From contig MLAX01000004.1 in NCBI GenBank assembly GCA_001890945.1, positions 186,001 through 250,000 of the forward strand: a stretch of 64,000 nucleotides of DNA. Reading direction: 5' to 3'. Positions 1 through 7,267 of this stretch are shown piece by piece. The notes beneath the pieces were generated by a model, which worked only from the letters and a program-made list of their open reading frames with translations, was not told where the DNA came from and did no database searches. This DNA is from Alphaproteobacteria bacterium AO1-B (lineage in GTDB: Bacteria > Pseudomonadota > Alphaproteobacteria > Rhizobiales > Stappiaceae). The stretch's first letter is position 1; each line of letters starts with the position of its first letter. Made by a program: the position numbers and the translations under genes.

Positions 1-402
1 ACAGGGACGATAATTCGGACACTCTCCGCGCAAAAGAGGTCCGATCTATGATCCACTGGCAATTCTCGATATCTGGTGTGTCGATCGCCATGCGCTTCCA
101 AATCGGAAACCATTGAACGCCCAGCAACAGACCTGGACCGCAAAAACTCAAGATGGATATTTGATAAAAATCGCGTAAAGAGTGCAGTTTTGTTCGGCAA
201 TTGGTCGGTAATATTGCGTAAAATTTCAACAATCGAACGATTTGCTTAGTTTTGCGTATTCTTGCGCCGCTGTTATTTGGTAGTTTCAACAGTGCTGAAT
301 AGCGAATAATGCTGCTTTGCGCGTTGGAAAACAAAGTGCGTTCGAAGAGAGTTGGTTCTTTCGGCTCATCGTTGGTTTGGACGCTGACGTTGTGAGCAGA
401 CA
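1..402. other. Leader region with no recognisable gene
   Basis: No reading frame here has both a plausible ribosome binding site and family resemblance. The longest ATG-started frame (about 48-116) is only 22 codons. The stretch is AT-rich from about 150 onward, as expected for the promoter region of the TetR gene that follows, but I could not pick out a convincing -35/-10 pair or operator palindrome. Confidence 0.5.
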
Positions 403-1065
403 TTGGCAAGTGGAGATGTGGGTGTGACAAGAGGCCGACCGCGGAAAACTGAAACGCAAGACGCTTTACATGGCATCATGCGCGCGTTCTGGCAGAACGG
501 CTACAAGGCGACATCCATGAATGATCTTGTCGATGCTTCGGGGATGGCGAAGCCCAGTCTCTATGCCGCTTTTGGTGACAAGGAAGCGATGTTTGAAAAA
601 TCGCTTCTGCATTATTTCGACTGCTACGGCGATACGGTTTTTGGCCCGTTGATGAGGGCTGAAAAACACTATCTCATCGATATTCGGAACCTTATCCAGA
701 CCGTCGGGTATCTTGCCGCGGACAGGGCCACGCCGCTGGGCTGTTTCCTTTTCAACGCACAGGTTGAAAACGCCTATGGAACAGAAAAGCACAAGGTTCT
801 GTTGTCGGATCTGGGGCAGACGAGATACGAGGGTATCCGGACCCGCTTGTTGAAGGCCGTCGACTCTGGCGAGTTGGGAGACGACGCTGACATCGATGCC
901 CTGGCGACCTACGTCGATGGTCAGCTTGGGGCCGTGTCCATTCTGGCTCGAACCGGAGCAAATAAGGTCCGGATAGACCAGTTTGTCGAAACGGCGGTCA
1001 AGGCATTGCCCTCTGCAACACCGTTTGATTTCGAAGATTTTCCAGAATTCACTTTACGACAGTGA
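403..1065 (+). CDS. TetR/AcrR family transcriptional regulator
   Basis: One-component DNA-binding regulator of about 220 residues, the usual TetR length. The N-terminus is basic (RGRPRK) and is followed by a helix-turn-helix at about residues 35-62 (TSMNDLVDASGMAKPSLYAAFGDKE in two overlapping halves), typical of the AcrR/YxaF-like branch. The C-terminal all-helical ligand domain gives no clue to the effector. The first available start is TTG at 403; a GTG at 424, just before the basic RGRPRK segment, is an equally reasonable start. Its 3' end overlaps the convergent helicase gene by 17 bp. It is paralogous in its N-terminal half to the TetR at 20925, which shares the RGRPRK start and the DxSGMAKPSLYA-type recognition helix. 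No adjacent divergent target gene is visible in the window. Confidence 0.88.
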   Translation: MASGDVGVTRGRPRKTETQDALHGIMRAFWQNGYKATSMNDLVDASGMAKPSLYAAFGDKEAMFEKSLLHYFDCYGDTVFGPLMRAEKHYLIDIRNLIQTVGYLAADRATPLGCFLFNAQVENAYGTEKHKVLLSDLGQTRYEGIRTRLLKAVDSGELGDDADIDALATYVDGQLGAVSILARTGANKVRIDQFVETAVKALPSATPFDFEDFPEFTLRQ

Positions 1066-2170
1066 TCCGTTCGGCCGCGCGGGTCACGGCCGTGTAAAGC
1101 CAGCGGTCCCGGTGCTCACGGAAGGCCCAGCTTTCGTCAAACAGCACGACATCGTCCCATTGTGACCCTTGCGCCTTGTGAACCGTCAGGGCGTAACCAT
1201 AATCGAATTCATCCGCCTTGCGCCGGATGGCGTATGGAATGCTCTCAGCCCCGTCCTCGAACATGGCCGGAAGAACCTTGACCTTCACCGCCGTTTTGAT
1301 GAGCTCGTCTTCCGACACCACGTCGAAGCGCAAGGTGTTTCCGCGCGGCTGCCGCAGGCGTTTCACCGTCCAGAGGCCGCCATTCAGCAAACCTTTGGTT
1401 TTGTCGTTGCGCAAGCAAACCAGTTTGTCACCAACGGCCGGCATCGGCGTAGTGAAGTCCTTCAGTTCACGAATGCGGCTGTTGTAGAGCCGACGCGTCT
1501 TGTTCGTCCCGACCAAAACCTGATCGGCGGTAAGGATCTGATCCTTGTCGATCTGGCGGCGGTTGATCACTTTGCTCTCGCCGAAATCACCGTAGTCCAA
1601 TTTGCCGCCGTCGCGGATGGTCATCGACATGCGAACAATGGGATTGTCCTGCGCCTGGCGATGGACTTCCGTCAACATGATGTCCGGCTCGGCCTCCGTG
1701 AAAAAGCCTCCGCCCTTAACTGGTGGGAGCTGCGCCGGGTCGCCTAGAACCAGAACAGGCGTGCCGAACGACAGAAGATCGCGGCCAAGCTCCTCGTCGA
1801 CCATAGAGCATTCATCGATAACGATCAGCCGGGCCGTGGCCGCCGCACTGTCCCGCTTGATGGCAAACTGCGGGCCGGCGTCTTCCTCATCGTCATCGAC
1901 GGCTTCTTCTTCCTTGGCGGAACGGGGGCGATAGATCAGGGAATGAATGGTGCCGGCATCTTCACAGCCTTTTTGGCGCAAAACATGTGCTGCTTTGCCT
2001 GTGAAAGCCCCGAAGCAGACGTCTCCGTCAATGTCCTCAGCCAGATGCCGCGCTAGCGTGGTCTTTCCGGTGCCTGCAAACCCGAACAGCCTGAATACCT
2101 GCCGGTCGCCGCGTTTCAGCCAAGCTGCGGCGTCCTTCAAGGCGGTGTCTTGTTGAGGCGACCAAGCCAA
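1049..2170 (-). CDS. RecD-like ATP-dependent DNA helicase (AAA/UvrD-type)
   Basis: Superfamily 1 helicase of 373 residues, short compared with RecD or RecD2 (600-750), so it is a compact helicase core. Walker A is FGFAGTGKTT near residue 30, the Walker B equivalent is LIVIDECSMVD near 117, and the C-terminal UvrD_C_2 region contains YALTVHKAQGSQWD and the motif VI-like YTAVTRAAERI at the very end. Proteins of this type are annotated as AAA family or RecD-like helicases; the DNA substrate is unknown. Translation appears to start at TTG (2170), since a GGAGA lies seven bases upstream and no nearby ATG is in frame. It is convergent with the TetR gene and lies 84 bp downstream of the FAD oxidoreductase gene's stop, so it may be transcribed separately or with little linkage. 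Confidence 0.88.
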   Translation of the reverse strand: MAWSPQQDTALKDAAAWLKRGDRQVFRLFGFAGTGKTTLARHLAEDIDGDVCFGAFTGKAAHVLRQKGCEDAGTIHSLIYRPRSAKEEEAVDDDEEDAGPQFAIKRDSAAATARLIVIDECSMVDEELGRDLLSFGTPVLVLGDPAQLPPVKGGGFFTEAEPDIMLTEVHRQAQDNPIVRMSMTIRDGGKLDYGDFGESKVINRRQIDKDQILTADQVLVGTNKTRRLYNSRIRELKDFTTPMPAVGDKLVCLRNDKTKGLLNGGLWTVKRLRQPRGNTLRFDVVSEDELIKTAVKVKVLPAMFEDGAESIPYAIRRKADEFDYGYALTVHKAQGSQWDDVVLFDESWAFREHRDRWLYTAVTRAAERITVVK

Positions 2171-2253
2171 ATCGTATCTCCGGGATCTACAATCGAGCTG
2201 CCTCCATAACCTGATTTGGCAGTGCGCGCCAAGGGAAAGCGGTCGATGATGTA

Positions 2254-3582
2254 TTACCCGAGCACCGAGAACGAGCTGTCCTGATTGACCGGACGCTTTC
2301 TGGAGAAAGTCGCCGTGTTAATCGTGTAACCGATGTTTGGCAATCGAAACTGCAGAGGGGCTTCATCGTGAGCATTGCCGGTTTCGCAATAGCCGATCAG
2401 TTCGGCCATCAGCTCACCGGCCACAGGGGCATTCTTGAATTGATTGCCACTGGTTCCGATTGCAAGATAGTAGCCTCCAACATCGGTGCAGTCGTAAATG
2501 GGCAGCCAGTCGTCCGTCGCGTCGTACAGATCGGCAATGCCGACCGGGTGTTGTGAAACGCCCAGGTTCGGCAGTCTTTGGGAATAGCGGTAAGCATACG
2601 TGAGTGCGCGGTCGCTTAAGTCTCTGGAGAAATCGTCCGGATCGACTTCATGCGGTGCATCGCAGGCCGGGTTTTCACTGCCGATCATCAGTTGGCCGCC
2701 GCTTCCAGGCTTTATGTAACAGGCAACGTCGTTGTCGGATACGATCAGACCTTCCCGCGAATAGCCCAGATCGCTGGGTGGAGATATTTGAACCACTTCT
2801 TGCCGAAGGGGGCGGGTCCGGATTGTCATGCCGGGATCGATTGGCAGCAGGGAGTTCACCTTACCGGAATGCGGGCCGGCAGCATTCACGACGATTGGCG
2901 CAGAGATTTGTTGTCCAGTTTCCAGCTCAACGCCAGTCACGCGATTTTCTGCGACCAATATCTCGGTCACCGAAGTCTTGAACATGAAGGTGGCACCGTG
3001 TTTTTCAGCCGCATCCTTCAGATTACGGGCCGAGAGCTGCGGGTCGTCGACATACCCTCCAAACGGGAAATAAACTCCGCCTGAAATCTCGCCGCCAGCT
3101 GGCTGGCCGAAGGTGTCGTCTTCCATAGACTTGGCTGGCGCAAAGCGCTGAAGGTCATAGCCCGGCATCGCGTCTCGGATTTGATCAGCAGTCCAATGCT
3201 CATAGGAAATGCCCAGCTGGTCTGCACTTTTGAGAACCTTTGCCAAATATCCATTGGCTTCGGTTTTCATGACGAGTGTGCCGGTTTCGATAAACCGGGC
3301 AAGGTCGGAGGCATCATCGCTTTCCAGATAAGAGGGCCAGTTTTTCCAGGTGTGGTAGCCCTCATAGGCCATCGCTGACCCATCAAGGGTTGAATAATAC
3401 GTCCGGATAACGGCTGCAGAACTGGATGTAGAGCCGTAGCCAGCGGCGGGTAATTTGTCGATGTTCAGCGTACGATAGCCACGTTTGGCGAGATTGAATG
3501 CGATTGCGCAACCGATGACCCCGGCTCCGATGATAACGGCATCGAATTGCAAAGCTTTAGCGGCGTTTGATTGGGCGTTCAT
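2254..3582 (-). CDS. FAD-dependent oxidoreductase of the DAO family
   Basis: Flavoenzyme of 442 residues resembling sarcosine oxidase beta, glycine oxidase and D-amino-acid dehydrogenase-like proteins. The ADP-binding Rossmann motif is IIGAGVIGCAIAFNLAKRG at about residues 16-34. The segment after the acidic strand end (GSTSSSAAVIRTYYS) is where DAO proteins contact the flavin pyrophosphate. The C-terminal GTSGNQFKNAPVAGELMAELI is the second conserved FAD-binding segment of the family. The substrate cannot be read from sequence; secondary or tertiary amino acids are typical. The start is ATG with GGAGA six bases upstream. It stands as a single gene, followed in the same direction by the helicase. 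Confidence 0.85.
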   Translation of the reverse strand: MNAQSNAAKALQFDAVIIGAGVIGCAIAFNLAKRGYRTLNIDKLPAAGYGSTSSSAAVIRTYYSTLDGSAMAYEGYHTWKNWPSYLESDDASDLARFIETGTLVMKTEANGYLAKVLKSADQLGISYEHWTADQIRDAMPGYDLQRFAPAKSMEDDTFGQPAGGEISGGVYFPFGGYVDDPQLSARNLKDAAEKHGATFMFKTSVTEILVAENRVTGVELETGQQISAPIVVNAAGPHSGKVNSLLPIDPGMTIRTRPLRQEVVQISPPSDLGYSREGLIVSDNDVACYIKPGSGGQLMIGSENPACDAPHEVDPDDFSRDLSDRALTYAYRYSQRLPNLGVSQHPVGIADLYDATDDWLPIYDCTDVGGYYLAIGTSGNQFKNAPVAGELMAELIGYCETGNAHDEAPLQFRLPNIGYTINTATFSRKRPVNQDSSFSVLG

Positions 3583-3787
3583 GATGGTCTCCAGTACAGC
3601 GATGACAAGATCATGACCCGTGGCTTGATTTGTCCAGAAAGAAATCCGGCTACGACTGTCGCTTTTCGGTCATCACAAACGTCTCGATATGGCTTACTTG
3701 CAGAAATTATTCAGCAAAATAGAAAAAATGCATCATTACGTTTTGAAAATTATACTTTGTAGACTTTGTTCCCAAGTCTCTCGTTGA

Positions 3788-4789
3788 ATGCAAATTACCA
3801 ACTCTGCATCCTCCCCAAACCATTTCGGTTTTTCAAAATGTATCAGTTATTTGGGGGAAAGCGTGCCGCTTGGGAAATCCTGCGAGTGGCCGACGTTGGC
3901 GCTGATTATAGCCACCACGGCGGCTTGGACTTTGGTCATTTCGTTTTATTCGGACTGGGGAGGCTGGATCGTCTGTCCGCTGGCTGCCCTGCTTGTGACG
4001 CTTCAATCTTCCCTTCAGCATGAAGTCCTGCATGGCCATCCGACCCGAAATGCGGGGCTCAATGAAGCCCTGATTTATTGTTCTTTCGGGCTGTTTATCC
4101 CGTATCGCCGGTTCAAGACGCTGCACTTGCGCCACCACAATGATGACCGGTTGACGGACCCTTACGATGACCCGGAGAGTTTTTACCTCGCCTGGGGAGA
4201 CTGGCAGAAAATGCCTTGGGCCTTGCGACTTGTATTGACCTTGAACAACACACTTGCCGGCCGCTTGCTGATTGGTCCGGCTGTGTCTTTGGTCGGGTTC
4301 TATGGATCGGAAATTCGCGCAGTAGCGTCCGGAGACAGCGGTGTTGCAAGAGCATGGGCGCATCATCTGGTGGGCCTGCTTCTCGTGCTGGCGTTCTTAT
4401 CGTTTGTTGGCGGCATCCCCCTCTGGCTTTACATATTTGGAGTAGCCTATCCCGGAATGAGCTTGTTGATGTTGCGCACTTACGCAGAGCACAGGGCTCA
4501 CGAAAATGCCGAGGCGCGATCTGTGATCGTAGAGTTTTGCCCGCTATTTTCGCTGCTTTTCTTGAACAACAATCTACATATTGTGCACCATTCGCACCCA
4601 CGGGCGCCTTGGTATACGCTTCCAAAGTTGTACCACGACGCTCGGGACGAATGGCAGGCGCGCAATCAGGGGTATGTGTTCAAGAGTTATCTGCAAATGG
4701 CCAAAGCTTTCCTTTTCAAGGTCAAGGAACCTGTTCCACATCCTCTCGTTCGGAATGCCGACGCCGGTCGCGCACTGCCACCATTATGA
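3788..4789 (+). CDS. Membrane fatty acid desaturase family protein
   Basis: Integral-membrane di-iron desaturase/hydroxylase of 333 residues. Three histidine boxes are visible in the expected order: HEVLHGH (about residue 79), HLRHH (about 115) and HIVHHSHP (about 265). Between them lie hydrophobic spans of the four-helix fold (for example LALIIATTAAWTLVISFY and HHLVGLLLVLAFLSFVGG). Family members oxidise fatty acyl chains, carotenoids or alkanes; which applies here cannot be told. The ATG at 3788 has only a weak ribosome binding site. The stop codon overlaps the ATG of the next gene (ATGA), so the two proteins are probably made in a coupled way. Confidence 0.88.
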   Translation: MQITNSASSPNHFGFSKCISYLGESVPLGKSCEWPTLALIIATTAAWTLVISFYSDWGGWIVCPLAALLVTLQSSLQHEVLHGHPTRNAGLNEALIYCSFGLFIPYRRFKTLHLRHHNDDRLTDPYDDPESFYLAWGDWQKMPWALRLVLTLNNTLAGRLLIGPAVSLVGFYGSEIRAVASGDSGVARAWAHHLVGLLLVLAFLSFVGGIPLWLYIFGVAYPGMSLLMLRTYAEHRAHENAEARSVIVEFCPLFSLLFLNNNLHIVHHSHPRAPWYTLPKLYHDARDEWQARNQGYVFKSYLQMAKAFLFKVKEPVPHPLVRNADAGRALPPL

Positions 4790-5613
4790 CCCAAAGACAA
4801 TTTCGGCCGGTTCGGTTGCCGATGTACGATTGGCCGGAAGTGGCTAGTGAAACACAAGAAATAGAAGCAGCGCTGACGGATGAAATCTGCAGCGCGCTGG
4901 CGATTGCGCCGTCTGCTTTGGAACCCTGGGATCCTGAGATTAGTCTTTATGATTTGTGGACTGATCCGGCCTTGCTTCTCGCACAGACCTGCGGGTATCC
5001 CCTCACGCACAAACTGGCTGGCAAGGTCCATCTTCTCGGGGCGCCGCACTACAGGGCCACTGGATGTACTGGTGCTAAGTATTGCAGCCAGATTGTGGTC
5101 AAGAAAAACAACCCATTTCAATCTTTGGCCGATCTGAAGGGAGCGCGCGCTGTCTTCAACGGTCCGGACAGTCAATCTGGCATGAATGCGTTTCGAGATA
5201 CCATCGCACCGATGTCGGATGGGGGCCCCTACTTTGAAAGCGTCGTAGAAAGTGGTGGTCACTTGGCGTCGATGGACGCTGTTGCCAAGGGGCGGGCTGA
5301 TGTTGCGGCAATTGACGGGGTGTGCTGGGCCCTTGCTGAACAAGAAAAGCCTGGGCTTGCCAACCAACTGCGCGCTTTAGCGCAAACCGCGCAAGTTCCA
5401 GGTTTGCCGTTCATAACCTCAATGCATCTGGGCGCGGAAACACATGCGGAGATATCCGCCGCGGTGTCTCGTGTTCTTTCAAATCCGCAGACAGAAAAAA
5501 GCCGCAAACGCCTTCGCATTTGCGGCTTTTCAAAACTGTCTTTGGCTGACTATCAAGTCATTCTGGATATGGAAGCTGATGCAAGGGCGCGAAACTACTC
5601 CGTCCTTGTTTGA
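4786..5613 (+). CDS. PhnD-like solute-binding protein without signal peptide
   Basis: Protein of 275 residues related to the PhnD/SsuA/transferrin-like family of phosphate/phosphonate-type binding proteins. Hallmarks are the strand CSQIVVKKNNPFQSLADLKGARAVFNGPDSQSG (read in parts), SGGHLASMDAVAKGRADVAAIDGVCWAL and PGLPFITS. The start at 4786 is set by the ATGA overlap with the desaturase; the open frame further upstream lies inside the desaturase gene and is a shadow. There is no N-terminal signal peptide and no permease or ATPase next door, so this is an orphan, possibly cytosolic or sensor-like, member. Its last 40 codons contain a strong hairpin that looks like a terminator for the opposite strand. 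Confidence 0.82.
   Translation: MTQRQFRPVRLPMYDWPEVASETQEIEAALTDEICSALAIAPSALEPWDPEISLYDLWTDPALLLAQTCGYPLTHKLAGKVHLLGAPHYRATGCTGAKYCSQIVVKKNNPFQSLADLKGARAVFNGPDSQSGMNAFRDTIAPMSDGGPYFESVVESGGHLASMDAVAKGRADVAAIDGVCWALAEQEKPGLANQLRALAQTAQVPGLPFITSMHLGAETHAEISAAVSRVLSNPQTEKSRKRLRICGFSKLSLADYQVILDMEADARARNYSVLV
5497..5530 (-). terminator. Intrinsic terminator embedded in the 3' end of the PhnD-like gene
   Basis: A perfect 12-bp inverted repeat (AAAAGCCGCAAA / TTTGCGGCTTTT) separated by 10 nt lies wholly inside the coding sequence of the PhnD-like gene. Read on the minus strand, the GC-rich stem is followed by six T residues, as expected of a Rho-independent terminator. It sits about 100 nt downstream of the stop of the minus-strand small gene at 5630-5764. 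On the plus strand the U-run is only four and translation would normally suppress it. Termination activity is inferred from the structure alone. Confidence 0.7.
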
Positions 5614-5629
5614 TGCTTCCACTCGGCAA

Positions 5630-5764
5630 TTAGCGGCCGAGGATACGAGCTTTTGCAGCTTCGCCCAGACGCAGAGTCTGGTTCATACGGGCGAGTTCAG
5701 CAGCGGAGCGGCCGGAGACAACACCCATGAGGTTGGTGCCGAGGGCTTGTGCAAGATAGGTCAT
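5630..5764 (-). CDS. Small 44-residue protein, function unknown
   Basis: Reading 5764 to 5630 on the minus strand gives ATG, 44 codons and TAA. The product begins MTYLAQALGTNLMGVV and ends AAKARILGR; it is alanine/leucine-rich, weakly basic and probably helical. An upstream GGGAAG six or seven bases before the ATG serves as ribosome binding site, and a terminator hairpin lies downstream at 5497-5530. The codon choice is gene-like (GCC, CTC, CGT and GGC are frequent). It is transcribed divergently from the LysR gene at 5935, with LysR-type boxes between, so it is the obvious regulatory target. I do not recognise the family; a small DUF1127-like or membrane-associated regulator is possible but not shown. 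Confidence 0.72.
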   Translation of the reverse strand: MTYLAQALGTNLMGVVSGRSAAELARMNQTLRLGEAAKARILGR

Positions 5765-5865
5765 GATCTTCCCAATCCTGAGTTCAGTTCGGAGTTTGAT
5801 TTTGAAAGTGCGGTCCGCTGCTTAAATAACGGGCCGCTTGACTGCTATATGGGCATAACTTGCGG

Positions 5866-5912
5866 TTCAATCAATCGAATAGTATTCATCGGTTTGTTCA
5901 AAAAAATTGAAC
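5866..5912. promoter_or_regulatory. Two LysR-type operator boxes
   Basis: GTTCAA-N5-TTGAAC at 5896-5912 is a perfect inverted repeat containing a T-N11-A box (TTCAA-N5-TTGAA). A second, imperfect copy with the same half-site flavour (TTCAATCAATCGAA) lies at 5866-5879, about three helical turns away. The pair lies between the divergent small gene and the LysR gene, the standard place for recognition and activation sites of a LysR regulator. Binding is inferred. Confidence 0.6.
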
Positions 5913-5934
5913 TCAGAAAATCCGGAATTCACCT

Positions 5935-6846
5935 ATGGAAAAATTGCCAGGGACAGGAACTGAACTGATCGATATGGATCTTTATCGAACGTTCCTTGTC
6001 ATCGCTGAAACCTCAAGCTTTTCAAAAGCATCTGACCTGATTGGCCGGACGCCATCTGCCGTTTCCATGCAGATTAAGAAGTTGGAAACCATTCTCGGCG
6101 TTGCAGTTTTTGCAAGGGAGGGTCGCGCTGTGCGGTTAACTTCAGAAGGCGAGGCATTGCTGGGATACGCTCGCCGGATATTGATGTTGAACGAAGAGGC
6201 TGTGAGTCTGTTTGTTTCGCCATCTGTCGAGGGTGAAGTGCGGTTCGGCGCACCGGCGGATTTTGGGACACGCTTCTTGCCAAATTTCCTGTCCCGCTTT
6301 GCCCGGTCTCATCCCGGCGTGAATGTCGACGTGCATCTGGACGGCAGTCCGGCGTTGGATGATAAAATTCGCAAGGGCGAATTGGATCTTGTGCTGTCAA
6401 CGGTCCGTCCTGGAGCACCGATGCCAACGGGAACGGATGTTGTGTTTTCCGAACCACTTGTATGGGTGGGTTTGGAGGGGGGGATTGCCTACGACCGAGA
6501 CCCGCTTCCATTGGCCGTGTCGACCCCAGGGTGTCCATGGCGGCGTGCGGCCCGGATTGCGCTGGATGGGGCGCAGAAACCCTATCGCATCTCATACACA
6601 AGCTTTCACAGCGCGGGGCAGGAGGCGGCTTTGTTGGCGGATCTCGCAGTTGCACCGTTTCCGGCCAGTGTTGTAGAGCCACCTCTGCAAGTGCTGGATG
6701 ATCGTCACGGACTGCCAAAGATTGGCGACTATCATATCGTCATGAAACAACGTCCGCGCGCTGGGCGCGCGACCCATGCCTTTGCCGAGCATGTGGAGGA
6801 GTGTTTCAAGGAGATCACGCTTGGCGGTGCGCTCGCATCCGGATAA
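5935..6846 (+). CDS. LysR family transcriptional regulator
   Basis: Protein of 303 residues with the standard LysR plan: an N-terminal winged HTH (DLYRTFLVIAETSSFSKAS, then IGRTPSAVSMQIKKLE, about residues 14-50) and a periplasmic-binding-protein-like effector domain beginning with EGEVRFGAPADFGTRFLPNFL. An internal ATG at 5974 (MDLYRTFLV) matches the usual LysR N-terminus and could be the true start. Its effector domain contains LDLVLSTVRPG and DLAVAPFPASVV. It most likely regulates the divergent small gene and itself through the boxes at 5866-5912. Confidence 0.92.
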   Translation: MEKLPGTGTELIDMDLYRTFLVIAETSSFSKASDLIGRTPSAVSMQIKKLETILGVAVFAREGRAVRLTSEGEALLGYARRILMLNEEAVSLFVSPSVEGEVRFGAPADFGTRFLPNFLSRFARSHPGVNVDVHLDGSPALDDKIRKGELDLVLSTVRPGAPMPTGTDVVFSEPLVWVGLEGGIAYDRDPLPLAVSTPGCPWRRAARIALDGAQKPYRISYTSFHSAGQEAALLADLAVAPFPASVVEPPLQVLDDRHGLPKIGDYHIVMKQRPRAGRATHAFAEHVEECFKEITLGGALASG

Positions 6847-6951
6847 CATTAACCATAAAGTTAACAGATCGTAAAAACACATCGCCACATGGTTAACAAA
6901 GAGTTACTCTTTCGCGAATTGCAAAGGTGTGTTCAGCGAAGAGGCGCTCAA

Positions 6952-7248
6952 ATGAATATCCTGACAAAAACTATTGTCGCTACGGCGGCGATCGTTGTTG
7001 CCGGATCGGCTTATGCGGGCGACACAACCCGTATTCTTCATGACGAGCCGTACGGCGCCATCGTGACCAAGGAAGCGGGCGTGTTGGTTTTCCGTGGTCT
7101 GCCGCCAACCCGCAAAGTGATCATCAATCCCGGTGGCAAGACTCCGCTGGAGCTGCGGCAAACAGAAATTAATGAGACCAACGTGGTCGTCATGAGCCAA
7201 GATGACTACGTGCGTGGCCTTGGTGCCAAGATAGTCCGTCTGAAATAA
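6952..7248 (+). CDS. Small exported protein, function unknown
   Basis: A 98-residue product starting at the ATG at 6952; the open frame extends further upstream but only this start exposes a clean signal peptide (MNILTKTIVATAAIVVAGSAYA, cleavage before GD). The mature part, about 76 residues, is strand-rich (GAIVTKEAGVLVFRGL, KVIINPGGKTPLELRQ) with no cysteines, and is probably periplasmic. I do not recognise a named family. It stands alone between the LysR gene and the convergent DddP-like gene. Confidence 0.72.
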   Translation: MNILTKTIVATAAIVVAGSAYAGDTTRILHDEPYGAIVTKEAGVLVFRGLPPTRKVIINPGGKTPLELRQTEINETNVVVMSQDDYVRGLGAKIVRLK

Positions 7249-7267
7249 TGGTGGTTGGAATAGGCCG

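Noticed and set aside
48-116. 22-codon ATG frame near the left edge
   Set aside because: It has no ribosome binding site, no conserved features and is short enough to occur by chance.
4216-4785. Upstream extension of the PhnD-like reading frame to 465 residues
   Set aside because: It lies inside the desaturase gene in another frame, has no family resemblance, and the ATGA overlap at 4786 gives a clear start.
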